From positions 1 through 60,028 of the forward strand of contig CANJYB010000023.1 in assembly GCA_947479085.1 (NCBI GenBank): a DNA stretch of 60,028 nucleotides. The letters run 5' to 3'. The position numbers and the translations under genes are program-made. Positions 1 through 7,471 of this stretch are shown piece after piece. The number at the start of each line of letters is the position of its first letter. The first letter of the stretch is position 1. The stretch comes from Bacteroidota bacterium (GTDB taxonomy: Bacteria; Bacteroidota; Bacteroidia; 2-12-FULL-35-15). The notes below the pieces were generated by a model that saw only the letters and a list, made by a program, of their open reading frames with translations, was not told the origin of the DNA and did no database searches.

Positions 1-1
1 A

Positions 2-175
2 GTTTGTATCTTTTGGCATGGGCACCGAAAGAGAAATAGTGTACAGCGAAGTGATTTTGGTGAAAGCGCTGTAACTAAGTTTCAGGTATCTGTTCTAGTA
101 AAAGCAAATTATACTGCAAAAAATAGGCAAGCGGATGTTAAAACGTATTTCCGTGTCCGGACTAATTTGGTATAA
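2..175 (+). CDS. 3' end of an upstream gene (partial, product unknown)
   Basis: The frame beginning at base 2 is open to a TAA at 173-175. From about residue 20 it reads like a real protein tail (GESAVTKFQVSVLV, then VKTYFRVRTNLV before the stop). The first third of this frame looks poor (WHGHRKRNS). The frame beginning at base 3 looks better there (SFGMGTEREIVYSEV) but stops at 72-74. Either the gene uses frame 2 throughout, or a frameshift near bases 50-56 joins the two. No family can be named. The following 284 bases to the next gene hold a repeat cluster and no gene. Confidence 0.4.
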   Translation, partial: VCIFWHGHRKRNSVQRSDFGESAVTKFQVSVLVKANYTAKNRQADVKTYFRVRTNLV

Positions 176-237
176 GGAGGACTTACTCTCTGGCAATATT
201 CGGAAGCGGTGTATCCGTAGTAATACTTTTCGGTTTC

Positions 238-374
238 TTCATTGCGAGGAAAAAAGCGTCATTGCGAGGAACGAAGCAATCTCTTAATTTGTTGAGATTG
301 CTTCATCCTGCGAAGAGGCGGATTCGCAATGACGAAACAACCCCTCCCGTCATTGCGAGGCACGAAGCAATCCC
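238..374. repeat. REP-like intergenic repeat cluster (CATTGCGAGG units)
   Basis: The unit GTCATTGCGAGG-A/C-ACGAAGCAATC occurs complete at about 258-283 and 349-374, partially at 238-251, and in inverted orientation at 294-333 (GAGATTGCTTC ... TTCGCAATGAC). The direct copy at 258 and the inverted copy at 294 can pair into a hairpin. Repeats of this type are scattered between genes in many bacterial genomes. There is no transposase here, so it is read as a dispersed palindromic element. Confidence 0.75.
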
Positions 375-430
375 ATAGCTTTTCTCCTTCTTTATTTAAG
401 TATTACAAAAACATTCTCATTACAAATGCC

Positions 431-438
431 TACCTTAG
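431..438 (+). promoter_or_regulatory. Weak -7 box before the PAP2 gene
   Basis: TACCTTAG matches the Bacteroidota -7 consensus TAnnTTTG at seven of eight positions and lies 21 bases before the ATG at 460. No convincing -33 TTG was found. Confidence 0.35.
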
Positions 439-459
439 CACGAAACGAAAGCCATAAAA

Positions 460-1383
460 ATGAGAACCCTCAAAATAACGGTACTAACCATAACATTATT
501 GTTTGCCTTTCGTCCTCTTTTTTCGCAAAGCGATTCGGTAGGTTTATATACCATGGATAGTCTCTTCTCCTTTCGTTCGCCAAAGGGATATGTGCCTTCC
601 CTGTTTCATAACCTGGGAGTGCAGGCCACAGCGCCTGTTCATTTTAAAACCAAGGAATGGATATTTACCGGTGCAGCCGTGGGCATTACTTTTTTATTAA
701 TTGAAAATGATAATAAGATAGAAAAATGGGCAGTGAACCAAAACGAACAATACAGCTGGGTGCACCTGGCAAGCCCCGAAGTAACCAAGTTTGGTGCTAC
801 TTATGGAGGCATAGCACTTGGCGGAATAGCTGTATTGAGTGCAGCTTTTAAACATAAAAAAGGAGTAGAAACCAGTCTGTTGGCTACTCAGGCATTAATA
901 ACCTCTGGTATCTGGATACGATTATTAAAGCTTGCAGCAGGCCGGGAGCGGCCTTATTCCAGCACCGCCACCGGCTCCGAAAGAGGCAAACAATGGTATG
1001 GACCTCTTCCATTATATGATAAAACATTTGTGGATAGAAAAGCCCTCGAAGCCTTCGATTCTTTTCCTTCCGGGCATACAGATGTGGCATTTTCCATTGC
1101 CACAGTGTTTGCAGAACAGTATAACGACACTCCGGTGGTACCCATTATCAGTTATTCTATTGCTACCCTCGTTGGTTTATCTCGCTTAACCGAACATCAA
1201 CATTGGTCGTCCGATGTTTTTGTTAGTTCTATAATAGGTTATGCCTGCGGCAAACAGGTGGTCAATCATTTTAAAAAAATGCAAGCGACACATCAAACAT
1301 CTGCTTCATTAAAAAGAAAAACAAAAACAACTTTTTCTCTTATTCAATATGGAAATCAGGTAGGAATAACCATGAAATGGTAG
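460..1383 (+). CDS. PAP2-family membrane phosphatase
   Basis: This 307-residue protein carries all three phosphatase motifs of the PAP2 (type 2 phosphatidic acid phosphatase) superfamily: KLAAGRERP at 157-165, SFPSGH at 201-206, and SR-x5-H-x3-D at 241-252 with His248 and Asp252. The family removes phosphate from lipid phosphates such as phosphatidate or undecaprenyl pyrophosphate at the membrane. The first ~22 residues look like a signal peptide ending near FSQS, and hydrophobic segments lie near 68-82, 115-130 and 225-240. The start is the only ATG near the -7-like box. It is monocistronic by spacing. The exact substrate cannot be told; the basic C-terminal tail (SLKRKTKT) is unremarkable. 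Confidence 0.88.
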   Translation: MRTLKITVLTITLLFAFRPLFSQSDSVGLYTMDSLFSFRSPKGYVPSLFHNLGVQATAPVHFKTKEWIFTGAAVGITFLLIENDNKIEKWAVNQNEQYSWVHLASPEVTKFGATYGGIALGGIAVLSAAFKHKKGVETSLLATQALITSGIWIRLLKLAAGRERPYSSTATGSERGKQWYGPLPLYDKTFVDRKALEAFDSFPSGHTDVAFSIATVFAEQYNDTPVVPIISYSIATLVGLSRLTEHQHWSSDVFVSSIIGYACGKQVVNHFKKMQATHQTSASLKRKTKTTFSLIQYGNQVGITMKW

Positions 1384-1437
1384 TTCAGATTAGTATAAAT
1401 ATCTGAAAATAAGAGAGAAGAAACCAAAAACAATGCG

Positions 1438-1445
1438 TAACTTTG
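1438..1445 (+). promoter_or_regulatory. -7 promoter box (TAACTTTG) before the GAF kinase
   Basis: A perfect TAnnTTTG lies 21 bases before the ATG at 1467. It contains the TTG at 1443 that could be mistaken for a start codon. No clear -33 element was seen. Confidence 0.6.
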
Positions 1446-1466
1446 GTTATCCAAAAACCAACTCCC

Positions 1467-2621
1467 ATGATAGACGAATCAATTAACCTCTTAGAAGAAA
1501 TCAATCATGCTTCAAAAATTCATCGGTTGCAACCGGATGATATTGATGGGCTAATGATAGAATTCGGAAAACGAATTTCATATACACTGCGTATAGAACG
1601 GATAAGCATCTGGCTATTTAACGAACAGCGCGATTCTATTGTTTCCATTGGCGAATACGATTTAGCTAAACGCGAATTTACAAAAGGTAAAACGTTACTT
1701 AAAAGCGCTTACCCCATGTACTTTAAAGCCATCAGTGAAAATAAAATACTGCTGGCGCCCAATATTATTACTAACGAAAACACCAGGGAACTTGCAAAGG
1801 ATTATTCCATACCCAATCATCTTATTTCTTTAATGGATATACCCTTGCGACTAGAGGGTGAATTAATAGGTGTTATTTGTTTTGAAAAAACTGGAACAGA
1901 GGAACGTATTTTTACTGACAATGAACAGATATTTGCCATGAGCATTGCCATGGTATTGGCTTCTACCCTTGAGGCAAGAAAAAGAAGAGCATTACAACAT
2001 CTACTGGAAGAAGAACTGAAAGAAAAAGAAATACTAATAAAAGAAATTCATCACCGGGTAAAGAATAACCTGGCGGTGGTTTCCAGCCTTATTAACCTGC
2101 AGGCATCCAAAGCGATGGATGGGTTTCATAAAATACTGTTTGATGAATGCCGAAATAAAATAAGCACTATTGCCAAAATTCATGAGGAAGTTTACAAATC
2201 CAATTTGTTCTCCTCTATTAACCTGCATGATTATTTTGAAAATGTGCTCGCGGATCTTCAAAGGTTTTATAGCAATAATGGTAAAGCAATAGAATTGGTT
2301 TATAAAGTAGAACCTGTAAACCTAGAGCCTAATCATGTGTTGCCATTATCGCTCATAGTAAACGAAGTAGTAACCAATTCGTACAAACATGCCTTTGCGG
2401 GAAGAGATAACGGCAAAATAGAAATAACCATAAAACTGGAAAACAAGAAAGTGGTGCTTACCATCAGCGATAATGGTATAGGGTTTAATGAAACTGTAGT
2501 AAAACCCGACTCGTTGGGAATTGAAATTATCAGGGGTCTGGCCGAACAGCTGAGCGCTGAATTCAACTACTATAATAATAAGGGTACTGTTTTTTCGTTG
2601 TCCTTTACTTTAGCGCATTAG
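1467..2621 (+). CDS. GAF-domain sensor histidine kinase (HisKA_2 type)
   Basis: An N-terminal GAF-like sensory domain covers about residues 20-170. It is followed by a short helix and a HisKA_2 dimerisation box with the phospho-acceptor motif IHHRVKNNL near 193-201. A HATPase domain (residues ~280-380) follows, with an N box around VNEVVTNSYKHAF and a G box at SDNGIGFN. There is no membrane segment, so it should be a cytoplasmic kinase sensing a small molecule or partner. The ATG at 1467 is preferred over an upstream in-frame TTG at 1443, which falls inside the -7 promoter box. No response regulator lies beside it, so it is an orphan; its partner is unknown. Confidence 0.87.
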   Translation: MIDESINLLEEINHASKIHRLQPDDIDGLMIEFGKRISYTLRIERISIWLFNEQRDSIVSIGEYDLAKREFTKGKTLLKSAYPMYFKAISENKILLAPNIITNENTRELAKDYSIPNHLISLMDIPLRLEGELIGVICFEKTGTEERIFTDNEQIFAMSIAMVLASTLEARKRRALQHLLEEELKEKEILIKEIHHRVKNNLAVVSSLINLQASKAMDGFHKILFDECRNKISTIAKIHEEVYKSNLFSSINLHDYFENVLADLQRFYSNNGKAIELVYKVEPVNLEPNHVLPLSLIVNEVVTNSYKHAFAGRDNGKIEITIKLENKKVVLTISDNGIGFNETVVKPDSLGIEIIRGLAEQLSAEFNYYNNKGTVFSLSFTLAH

Positions 2622-2684
2622 GTTCATAGTTACTTGCTTATGAGTGAAGCGACACCTGAAATTCATCATTTTTAAGGGCATAAA

Positions 2685-2717
2685 AAAAAGCATTCTGAAT
2701 TATTCAGAATGCTTTTT
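2685..2717. terminator. Bidirectional rho-independent terminator
   Basis: A near-perfect inverted repeat pairs AAAAAGCATTCTGAAT at 2685-2700 with its complement at 2702-2717, with A and T runs at the outer ends. It sits between the convergent kinase gene and the small lipoprotein gene and can serve both. Confidence 0.85.
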
Positions 2718-2737
2718 CCAGTTTCGAAAGAAATTAC

Positions 2738-2929
2738 TTATTTCTTTGCAGCAGTGTCAGGAACCATAGCAGTAGAATCTGTAGGCATAGCTTGACTTGC
2801 AGCATTGAATAAAGAATCAATTTTTGCTTTTGCTTCTGCTTCCATTTTTGCTTTTTCTTCAGCACTTGGTCCGCAAGACACGATGCTTAAAGCACCAGCA
2901 ACGAACATTAGGGCAACTAATTTTCTCAT
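2738..2929 (-). CDS. Small putative lipoprotein
   Basis: This 63-residue product starts with a classic lipoprotein signal (MRKLVALMFVAGAL, lipobox IVSC with Cys19). The mature part is a short charged helix rich in Ala, Glu and Lys (EEKAKMEAEAKAK) followed by a Ser/Thr/Pro-rich tail with TDSTAMVPDTAAKK. Such tiny Ala/Lys lipoproteins are common in Bacteroidota and have no assigned role. It has a well-formed promoter (2973-3002) and a shared terminator, which supports that it is a real, separately transcribed gene. It probably sits in the inner leaflet of the outer membrane or in the periplasm. Confidence 0.75.
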   Translation of the reverse strand: MRKLVALMFVAGALSIVSCGPSAEEKAKMEAEAKAKIDSLFNAASQAMPTDSTAMVPDTAAKK

Positions 2930-2972
2930 TTTGTTTTTGTTTGTTTTTTAATTAATAGTTAGTATCTGCCGA

Positions 2973-3002
2973 CAAATGTAAACAAAATTAGTAAGCGACA
3001 AA
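2973..3002 (-). promoter_or_regulatory. Promoter of the small lipoprotein gene
   Basis: On the minus strand a -33 TTTG (3002-2999) is followed after 18 bases by a -7 box TACATTTG (2980-2973). The leader to the ATG at 2929 is about 40 bases. The match to the Bacteroidota consensus is good at both elements. Confidence 0.7.
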
Positions 3003-3153
3003 ATTGACAGTCAGAATTTTAGCATAAATTGGCTAACAGGAATTTGTTGAAAACCCTTTTTGATAATTTAACAAGCATCACATTTCCCTGGCCATTTCCT
3101 TATTTCATCAGCCTTAGCTTGGCCATTAAAAGCACATTTTAAAAACGTTCTTT

Positions 3154-3186
3154 TTTGTTTTTATACTTATAAAATAACTACCTTTG
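3154..3186 (+). promoter_or_regulatory. Promoter of the superoxide dismutase gene
   Basis: TTTG at 3154-3157 and TACCTTTG at 3179-3186 are separated by 21 bases. The ATG at 3229 follows about 40 bases later. Confidence 0.65.
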
Positions 3187-3228
3187 AGATGAAAAAATAA
3201 AGTACTAACCTTATAAAATATTAATACA

Positions 3229-3834
3229 ATGGCTTTTGAATTACCAAAATTACCTTACGAGTACGCAGCGCTGGAACCACATATTGATGCCCGCACCATG
3301 GAAATACACCATAGCAAACATCACCAGGCGTATGTTACCAATCTGAACAATGCTATAGCAGGAACAGATGCTGAAAAATTAACCATCGAAGAAATCTGTA
3401 AAAACATTTCTAAATACCCAATGCCTGTGCGCAATAATGGTGGTGGGCATTTTAACCATTCCATGTTCTGGAGCATTATGGGACCAGCAACAGGCAGCGA
3501 ACCCGAAGGAGATTTACTGGCTGCTATAAACGCTTCGTTTACCTCTTTTTCTGAATTCAAGGCACAATTTGCTGCTGCTGCTGCCACTCGTTTTGGTTCC
3601 GGCTGGGCATGGCTTATTATGAAAGATGGAAAACTAGCTATCTCTTCTACTCCAAATCAGGATAACCCATTGATGGATGTGGCTGAAGTAAAAGGAACGC
3701 CTATCATGGGAATTGATGTATGGGAACATGCCTATTATCTTCATTACCAAAACAGACGTCCGGATTATGTGTCGGCTTTTTGGAATGTGATTAACTGGAA
3801 TGAAGTAGCAAAACGTTTTAAAGCTGCAAAATAA
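3229..3834 (+). CDS. sod: Fe/Mn superoxide dismutase
   Basis: This 201-residue protein converts superoxide to hydrogen peroxide and oxygen in the cytoplasm. Metal ligands are visible: His27 in [11 protein letters not shown], His77 in [11 protein letters not shown], and the Asp and His of [13 protein letters not shown] near the C-terminus. The GGGH segment and the Gln in STPNQDNP are typical of the Mn-type subgroup, although Bacteroidota enzymes of this family may accept either metal. Length is that of a normal cytosolic enzyme, with no signal peptide. It has its own promoter and terminator, so it is a single-gene unit. Confidence 0.96.
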   Translation: MAFELPKLPYEYAALEPHIDARTMEIHHSKHHQAYVTNLNNAIAGTDAEKLTIEEICKNISKYPMPVRNNGGGHFNHSMFWSIMGPATGSEPEGDLLAAINASFTSFSEFKAQFAAAAATRFGSGWAWLIMKDGKLAISSTPNQDNPLMDVAEVKGTPIMGIDVWEHAYYLHYQNRRPDYVSAFWNVINWNEVAKRFKAAK

Positions 3835-3854
3835 TTGTAAATAATTTTATAATC

Positions 3855-3883
3855 GGGGATGTGTAACAGCATCCCCTTTTTTT
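3855..3883 (+). terminator. Terminator after superoxide dismutase
   Basis: GGGGATG (3855-3861) pairs with CATCCCC (3870-3876), followed by seven T residues. It ends 10 bases before the next start codon. Confidence 0.85.
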
Positions 3884-3893
3884 ATTTCATTAA

Positions 3894-4331
3894 ATGAAAA
3901 AATATTTATTCTCGCTTTTGTTTTTATCATTTTTACCTTGTTCCTTTTCTTTACTAAAAGCAAATGAGTTGGTAGAAATAAAACAAGTGCTTTTTTCCGT
4001 TCCTGATTCTCTACTTATTACAACCGATTCAAATTTGGTTCAGGTTTTGCTACTACCGACTGATTCGGTAAAACAAAATAATGGAACTTTAAAAAATGAC
4101 AATGTTAAAAAGAAAATCGTCTCTGCCTTTTTTGCATTTCCGTTTCCGTTTGGTTTTATGGGAGCACACCGGGTAATGTTGGGAACAAAGCCATGGGTGC
4201 CTATTATCTATGCAGCTACTTTTGGCGGTTGCTTTGGAATACTGCCCCTGATTGATTTTTGTGTTATTGTTTTCAGTAAGGATATAGAACAATACGAAAA
4301 CAATCCTAAGGTATTTATGTGGATGAAATAA
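3894..4331 (+). CDS. TM2-domain protein with signal peptide
   Basis: The 145-residue product begins with a strongly hydrophobic signal-like segment (residues 5-24) and a short polar linker of about 50 residues. It ends in a TM2 domain: a first hydrophobic segment SAFFAFPFPFGFMGAHRVMLG with the GAHR turn, then a second with GGCFGILPLIDFCVI. TM2 domains are short two-helix membrane units of unknown biochemical role. The gene follows a terminator closely and has no clear promoter, so it may depend on read-through or a weak signal. Confidence 0.75.
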   Translation: MKKYLFSLLFLSFLPCSFSLLKANELVEIKQVLFSVPDSLLITTDSNLVQVLLLPTDSVKQNNGTLKNDNVKKKIVSAFFAFPFPFGFMGAHRVMLGTKPWVPIIYAATFGGCFGILPLIDFCVIVFSKDIEQYENNPKVFMWMK

Positions 4332-4334
4332 TAA

Positions 4335-4405
4335 GTTGAAAGTTTTAAAGTCCAAAGTTCAAAGTTCATGATTCGTAAATTTGTAATCTGCAATTTGTAA
4401 TTTGA
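4335..4405. repeat. Simple A/T-rich intergenic repeat
   Basis: The stretch consists of near-repeats of AAGTTCAAAGTTC and GTAATTTGTAATTTGAAAT. Comparable filler sequence occurs at 23160-23198, 26429-26461 and 42549-42581. It carries no gene. Confidence 0.55.
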
Positions 4406-4415
4406 AATCATTAAT

Positions 4416-4994
4416 ATGAAAGTAGGTTTGTTTTTCGGTTCGTTTAATCCCATTCATGTCGGCCACATGGTTATCGCCAATTATATGCTGGAGTTTACCG
4501 ACCTGGAAAGAATATGGTTTGTGGTTTCACCTCAAAATCCATTGAAACAAAAAAGCAGTCTGCTGGATGAAAAACAACGTTTGCACATGGTCAACCTGGC
4601 TATAGGAGATTCGAACAAATACAAGGCAAGCAATATTGAATTTAAACTTCCTCAGCCATCGTATACTATTAATACATTAACTCATCTTCGTGAAAAATAT
4701 CCCCAACACCAGTTTGCATTAATAATGGGTGCCGATAATTTACAGAGTTTTCATAAATGGAAAAATTATGAAGAAATATTAAAGCACTATGAATTATACG
4801 TGTACCCAAGGGTAAACGGTAATGGCGGAGAATTAATGAATCATAAAAAAGTAAAGTTAGTGGGTGCTCCTTTGGTAGAAATTTCGTCTACAGAAATTCG
4901 CTCTGCTATTAAAGAAAAAAAAGACATGCGCTACTTTATGAATAGTGAAGTATGGGAATATTTAAAGTCAATGCATTTTTATGAAAATAAATAA
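4416..4994 (+). CDS. nadD: Nicotinate-nucleotide adenylyltransferase
   Basis: The enzyme adenylates nicotinate mononucleotide to deamido-NAD in NAD biosynthesis. The nucleotidyltransferase signature GSFNPIHVGH sits at residues 8-17, and the second family motif ISSTEIR near 155-161. The 192-residue length is normal. The ATG at 4416 is directly followed by the conserved KVGLFFG strand, so the start is secure. The next gene overlaps or nearly follows its stop codon. Confidence 0.95.
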   Translation: MKVGLFFGSFNPIHVGHMVIANYMLEFTDLERIWFVVSPQNPLKQKSSLLDEKQRLHMVNLAIGDSNKYKASNIEFKLPQPSYTINTLTHLREKYPQHQFALIMGADNLQSFHKWKNYEEILKHYELYVYPRVNGNGGELMNHKKVKLVGAPLVEISSTEIRSAIKEKKDMRYFMNSEVWEYLKSMHFYENK

Positions 4995-5058
4995 CAGAGA
5001 AGTTATTATTCTTCTTATTTTTGATTTCCTTAATTTAAAAAAAACGGGTACTGTGAAA

Positions 5059-5559
5059 ATGAAAAATGTAATCTTTATAATTATTTGTTGTCTTGTGTTT
5101 CGCAAGGAGAGTTCAGCGCAGGCTGTTTACATGAAAGGGTATGTAATACAATTAACAAACGATACTTTATGGGGAGAAATAAAAAAGAACACCAAAAGGG
5201 ATTACGGTAATTTTGTAAAAGTATCGTATCGTAAAACAGCCGGAAATGAAATAAAAACATTTGGGCCTAAAAAAATAAGAGGATATTGGGTAGATAGCCT
5301 TTCCTTTGTTTCAAGAATGATAGACGAAGAAATGGTGTTTGTTAAACGATTATCTGCGGATACCTCCACCACTGTGGTATATGAAGCACAAATGCAGTAT
5401 GACCAAATGGGAGATATAAAAGTAGGAACAGATTATTATGTGGAGAAACCTTCTAAAGAATTTACAAAAGTAAAATCAAAGAAAGCTCTTAAAGTGATTG
5501 AAGAGTACAAAGCCAAGCATAAAAAAATTGAAGCGGATGATTTAGCAAAGAAAGATTAA
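5059..5559 (+). CDS. Secreted protein of unknown function
   Basis: The frame is open from an ATG at 4981, inside the end of nadD. The ATG at 5059 is preferred because it opens directly into a signal peptide (MKNVIFIIICCLVF ... SSAQA) with a cleavage site near residue 20. The mature ~145 residues begin with MKGYVIQLTNDTLWGEI, a pattern I associate with uncharacterised Bacteroidota secreted proteins, and end in a Lys/Glu-rich helix. It is probably periplasmic. No catalytic motif is visible. It converges with tadA, only four bases apart. Confidence 0.7.
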   Translation: MKNVIFIIICCLVFRKESSAQAVYMKGYVIQLTNDTLWGEIKKNTKRDYGNFVKVSYRKTAGNEIKTFGPKKIRGYWVDSLSFVSRMIDEEMVFVKRLSADTSTTVVYEAQMQYDQMGDIKVGTDYYVEKPSKEFTKVKSKKALKVIEEYKAKHKKIEADDLAKKD

Positions 5560-5563
5560 TAAA

Positions 5564-6016
5564 TCAATTTCTCCTTTTCTGAAAAAATAATTTCATTATA
5601 TCACCACACTCTTCTTTCAAAACACCTGATATTACTTCTGTTTTAGGATGTAGTAAATTCCTTTCACTTACCAGGTGAAAACCCTTTTTAGTATCTGAAG
5701 CCCCGAAAACAAGTTTTGCAAATTGCGCCCAGGCTATTGCACCGGCACACATCACACAAGGTTCCAAGGTAACATAAAGAGTACATTCATTCAGGTATTT
5801 CCCTCCAAGGTAATTAGCAGCCGAAGTTATAGCCTGCATCTCGGCATGTGCTGTAACGTCATTCAGTCGTTCGGTAAGATTATGCGCCCTAGCGATAATT
5901 TTATTATTGCAAACCACTATTGCCCCGACAGGGATTTCATCCGCATCAAATGCACGTTGTGCTTCCTTAAATGCTTCGCGCATAAAATGCTCATCCGAAA
6001 AAACGCTTAGTTCCAT
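5564..6016 (-). CDS. tadA: tRNA-specific adenosine deaminase
   Basis: This zinc-dependent cytidine/adenosine deaminase fold protein is expected to convert adenosine 34 of tRNA-Arg(ACG) to inosine. The zinc site is complete: His57 and Glu59 in HAEMQAI, and Cys87/Cys90 in EPCVMC. The length of 150 residues fits TadA. A guanine deaminase or a general nucleoside deaminase is a less likely alternative, since the family is hard to split by eye. It is transcribed against the preceding secreted-protein gene. Confidence 0.88.
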   Translation of the reverse strand: MELSVFSDEHFMREAFKEAQRAFDADEIPVGAIVVCNNKIIARAHNLTERLNDVTAHAEMQAITSAANYLGGKYLNECTLYVTLEPCVMCAGAIAWAQFAKLVFGASDTKKGFHLVSERNLLHPKTEVISGVLKEECGDIMKLFFQKRRN

Positions 6017-6077
6017 GGGGTAAAGATAAATTAAAAACCAATTTGATGACAGCTGTCCTCAAACCCTTTCCTGTTTT

Positions 6078-6103
6078 TTGACACGATATTTTTCTTACCT
6101 TCG
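6078..6103 (+). promoter_or_regulatory. Possible purB promoter with TTCG-type -7 box
   Basis: TACCTTCG at 6096-6103 resembles the -7 consensus with TTCG instead of TTTG, as also seen before rplM. A TTG at 6078-6080 is only 15 bases away, shorter than usual. Confidence 0.35.
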
Positions 6104-6123
6104 TTCTTCTTTTTAAAAAAATT

Positions 6124-7470
6124 ATGAATCTATTAACAAAACTTACTGCCATCTCACCTGTAGATGGGCGTTATAGAAATACAACGGAGCCGTTGGCAAA
6201 CTATTTTTCTGAATCTGCATTGATAAAATATCGTGTACAGGTGGAGATAGAATATTTTATTGCATTGGTAGAATTACCATTGCCACAACTTAAAGGCATT
6301 GACAAATCAACATTTCCTGCACTAAGAAATATTTACAAAAGTTTTACCGAAGCCGATGCACAGAAAATAAAAGACATTGAAAAAATAACTAATCACGATG
6401 TAAAAGCGGTTGAGTATTTTATCAAAGAAAAATTTGAAGCATTGAACATCGTTGAACAAAAAGAATTTATTCACTTCGGATTAACCTCCCAGGATATAAA
6501 CAATACAGCCATTCCACTTTCTATAAAAGAAGCAATGGAGGCCTGTTTGTTTCCAATTTTACAAACCATTCTTGATACACTTTCCGGCTTAAGTAATGAA
6601 TGGAAGGATGTACCCATGCTTGCCCGTACTCACGGTCAATCAGCATCTCCAACCAGGCTTGGAAAAGAAGTGGCCGTTTTTTACGAACGCTTAAACACTC
6701 AATTAAATCAATTAAAAGCGGTGCCTTACAGTGCAAAGTTTGGCGGTGCCACAGGAAACATGAATGCTCATCATGTAGCCTATCCGGAAATTGACTGGAA
6801 ATTATTTGCAGAGAACTTTGTAAATAAAACGTTAGGATTGTCCCGCTCATACCCTACTACCCAAATAGAACATTACGACAACTTTGCTGCCTACTGTGAT
6901 GCATTGAAACGCATCAATACCATTTTTATTGATTTGAATCGGGATATATGGCAATACATTTCGATGGACTATTTTAAACAGAAAATAAAAGAAGGTGAGA
7001 TTGGCTCTTCCGCCATGCCGCATAAAGTAAACCCGATTGATTTTGAAAATTCGGAAGGTAATCTTGGTATTGCAAATGCATTGTTTGAACATTTTTCTGC
7101 CAAACTCCCTATCTCCCGCCTTCAGCGAGATTTAACCGATTCAACTGTTTTGCGAAATGTGGGTGTTCCGTTGGCACATAGTTTAATAGCTTATACCTCC
7201 TTGCTAAAAGGATTGAATAAATTAATTTTAAATAAAACGGCACTTGAAAAGGACCTGGATAATAACTGGGCCGTGGTAGCAGAAGCCATACAAACAGTGC
7301 TGAGAAGAGAAGGTTATCCGAAACCATACGAAGCTTTAAAGGAACTTACCCGCACCAATAGCCATATTACAAAAGAAAGTATATCCTCTTTTATAGATAC
7401 ATTAAACGTAAGTGCGGAAATAAAAAATGAATTAAAAAAGATTTCACCAGCTACTTATACAGGAATATAA
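6124..7470 (+). CDS. purB: Adenylosuccinate lyase
   Basis: The enzyme splits fumarate from SAICAR and from adenylosuccinate in purine synthesis. The fumarase/aspartase superfamily signature SSAMPHKVNP is at about residues 295-304, and the earlier conserved segments TSQDINNTA and ARTHGQSASPTRLGKE are present. At 448 residues it has the length of the E. coli-type enzyme. A lipoprotein gene begins one base after its stop codon and is probably co-transcribed. Confidence 0.96.
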   Translation: MNLLTKLTAISPVDGRYRNTTEPLANYFSESALIKYRVQVEIEYFIALVELPLPQLKGIDKSTFPALRNIYKSFTEADAQKIKDIEKITNHDVKAVEYFIKEKFEALNIVEQKEFIHFGLTSQDINNTAIPLSIKEAMEACLFPILQTILDTLSGLSNEWKDVPMLARTHGQSASPTRLGKEVAVFYERLNTQLNQLKAVPYSAKFGGATGNMNAHHVAYPEIDWKLFAENFVNKTLGLSRSYPTTQIEHYDNFAAYCDALKRINTIFIDLNRDIWQYISMDYFKQKIKEGEIGSSAMPHKVNPIDFENSEGNLGIANALFEHFSAKLPISRLQRDLTDSTVLRNVGVPLAHSLIAYTSLLKGLNKLILNKTALEKDLDNNWAVVAEAIQTVLRREGYPKPYEALKELTRTNSHITKESISSFIDTLNVSAEIKNELKKISPATYTGI

Positions 7471-7471
7471 C

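Noticed and set aside
238-374. Insertion sequence
   Set aside because: No transposase frame or target duplication accompanies the repeat cluster.
1443-1466. TTG start for the GAF kinase
   Set aside because: The TTG is inside a perfect -7 promoter box; the ATG at 1467 gives a natural N-terminus.
6521-6850. Minus-strand frame of 109 codons within purB
   Set aside because: It lies wholly inside a conserved gene, has no promoter and no recognisable protein features.
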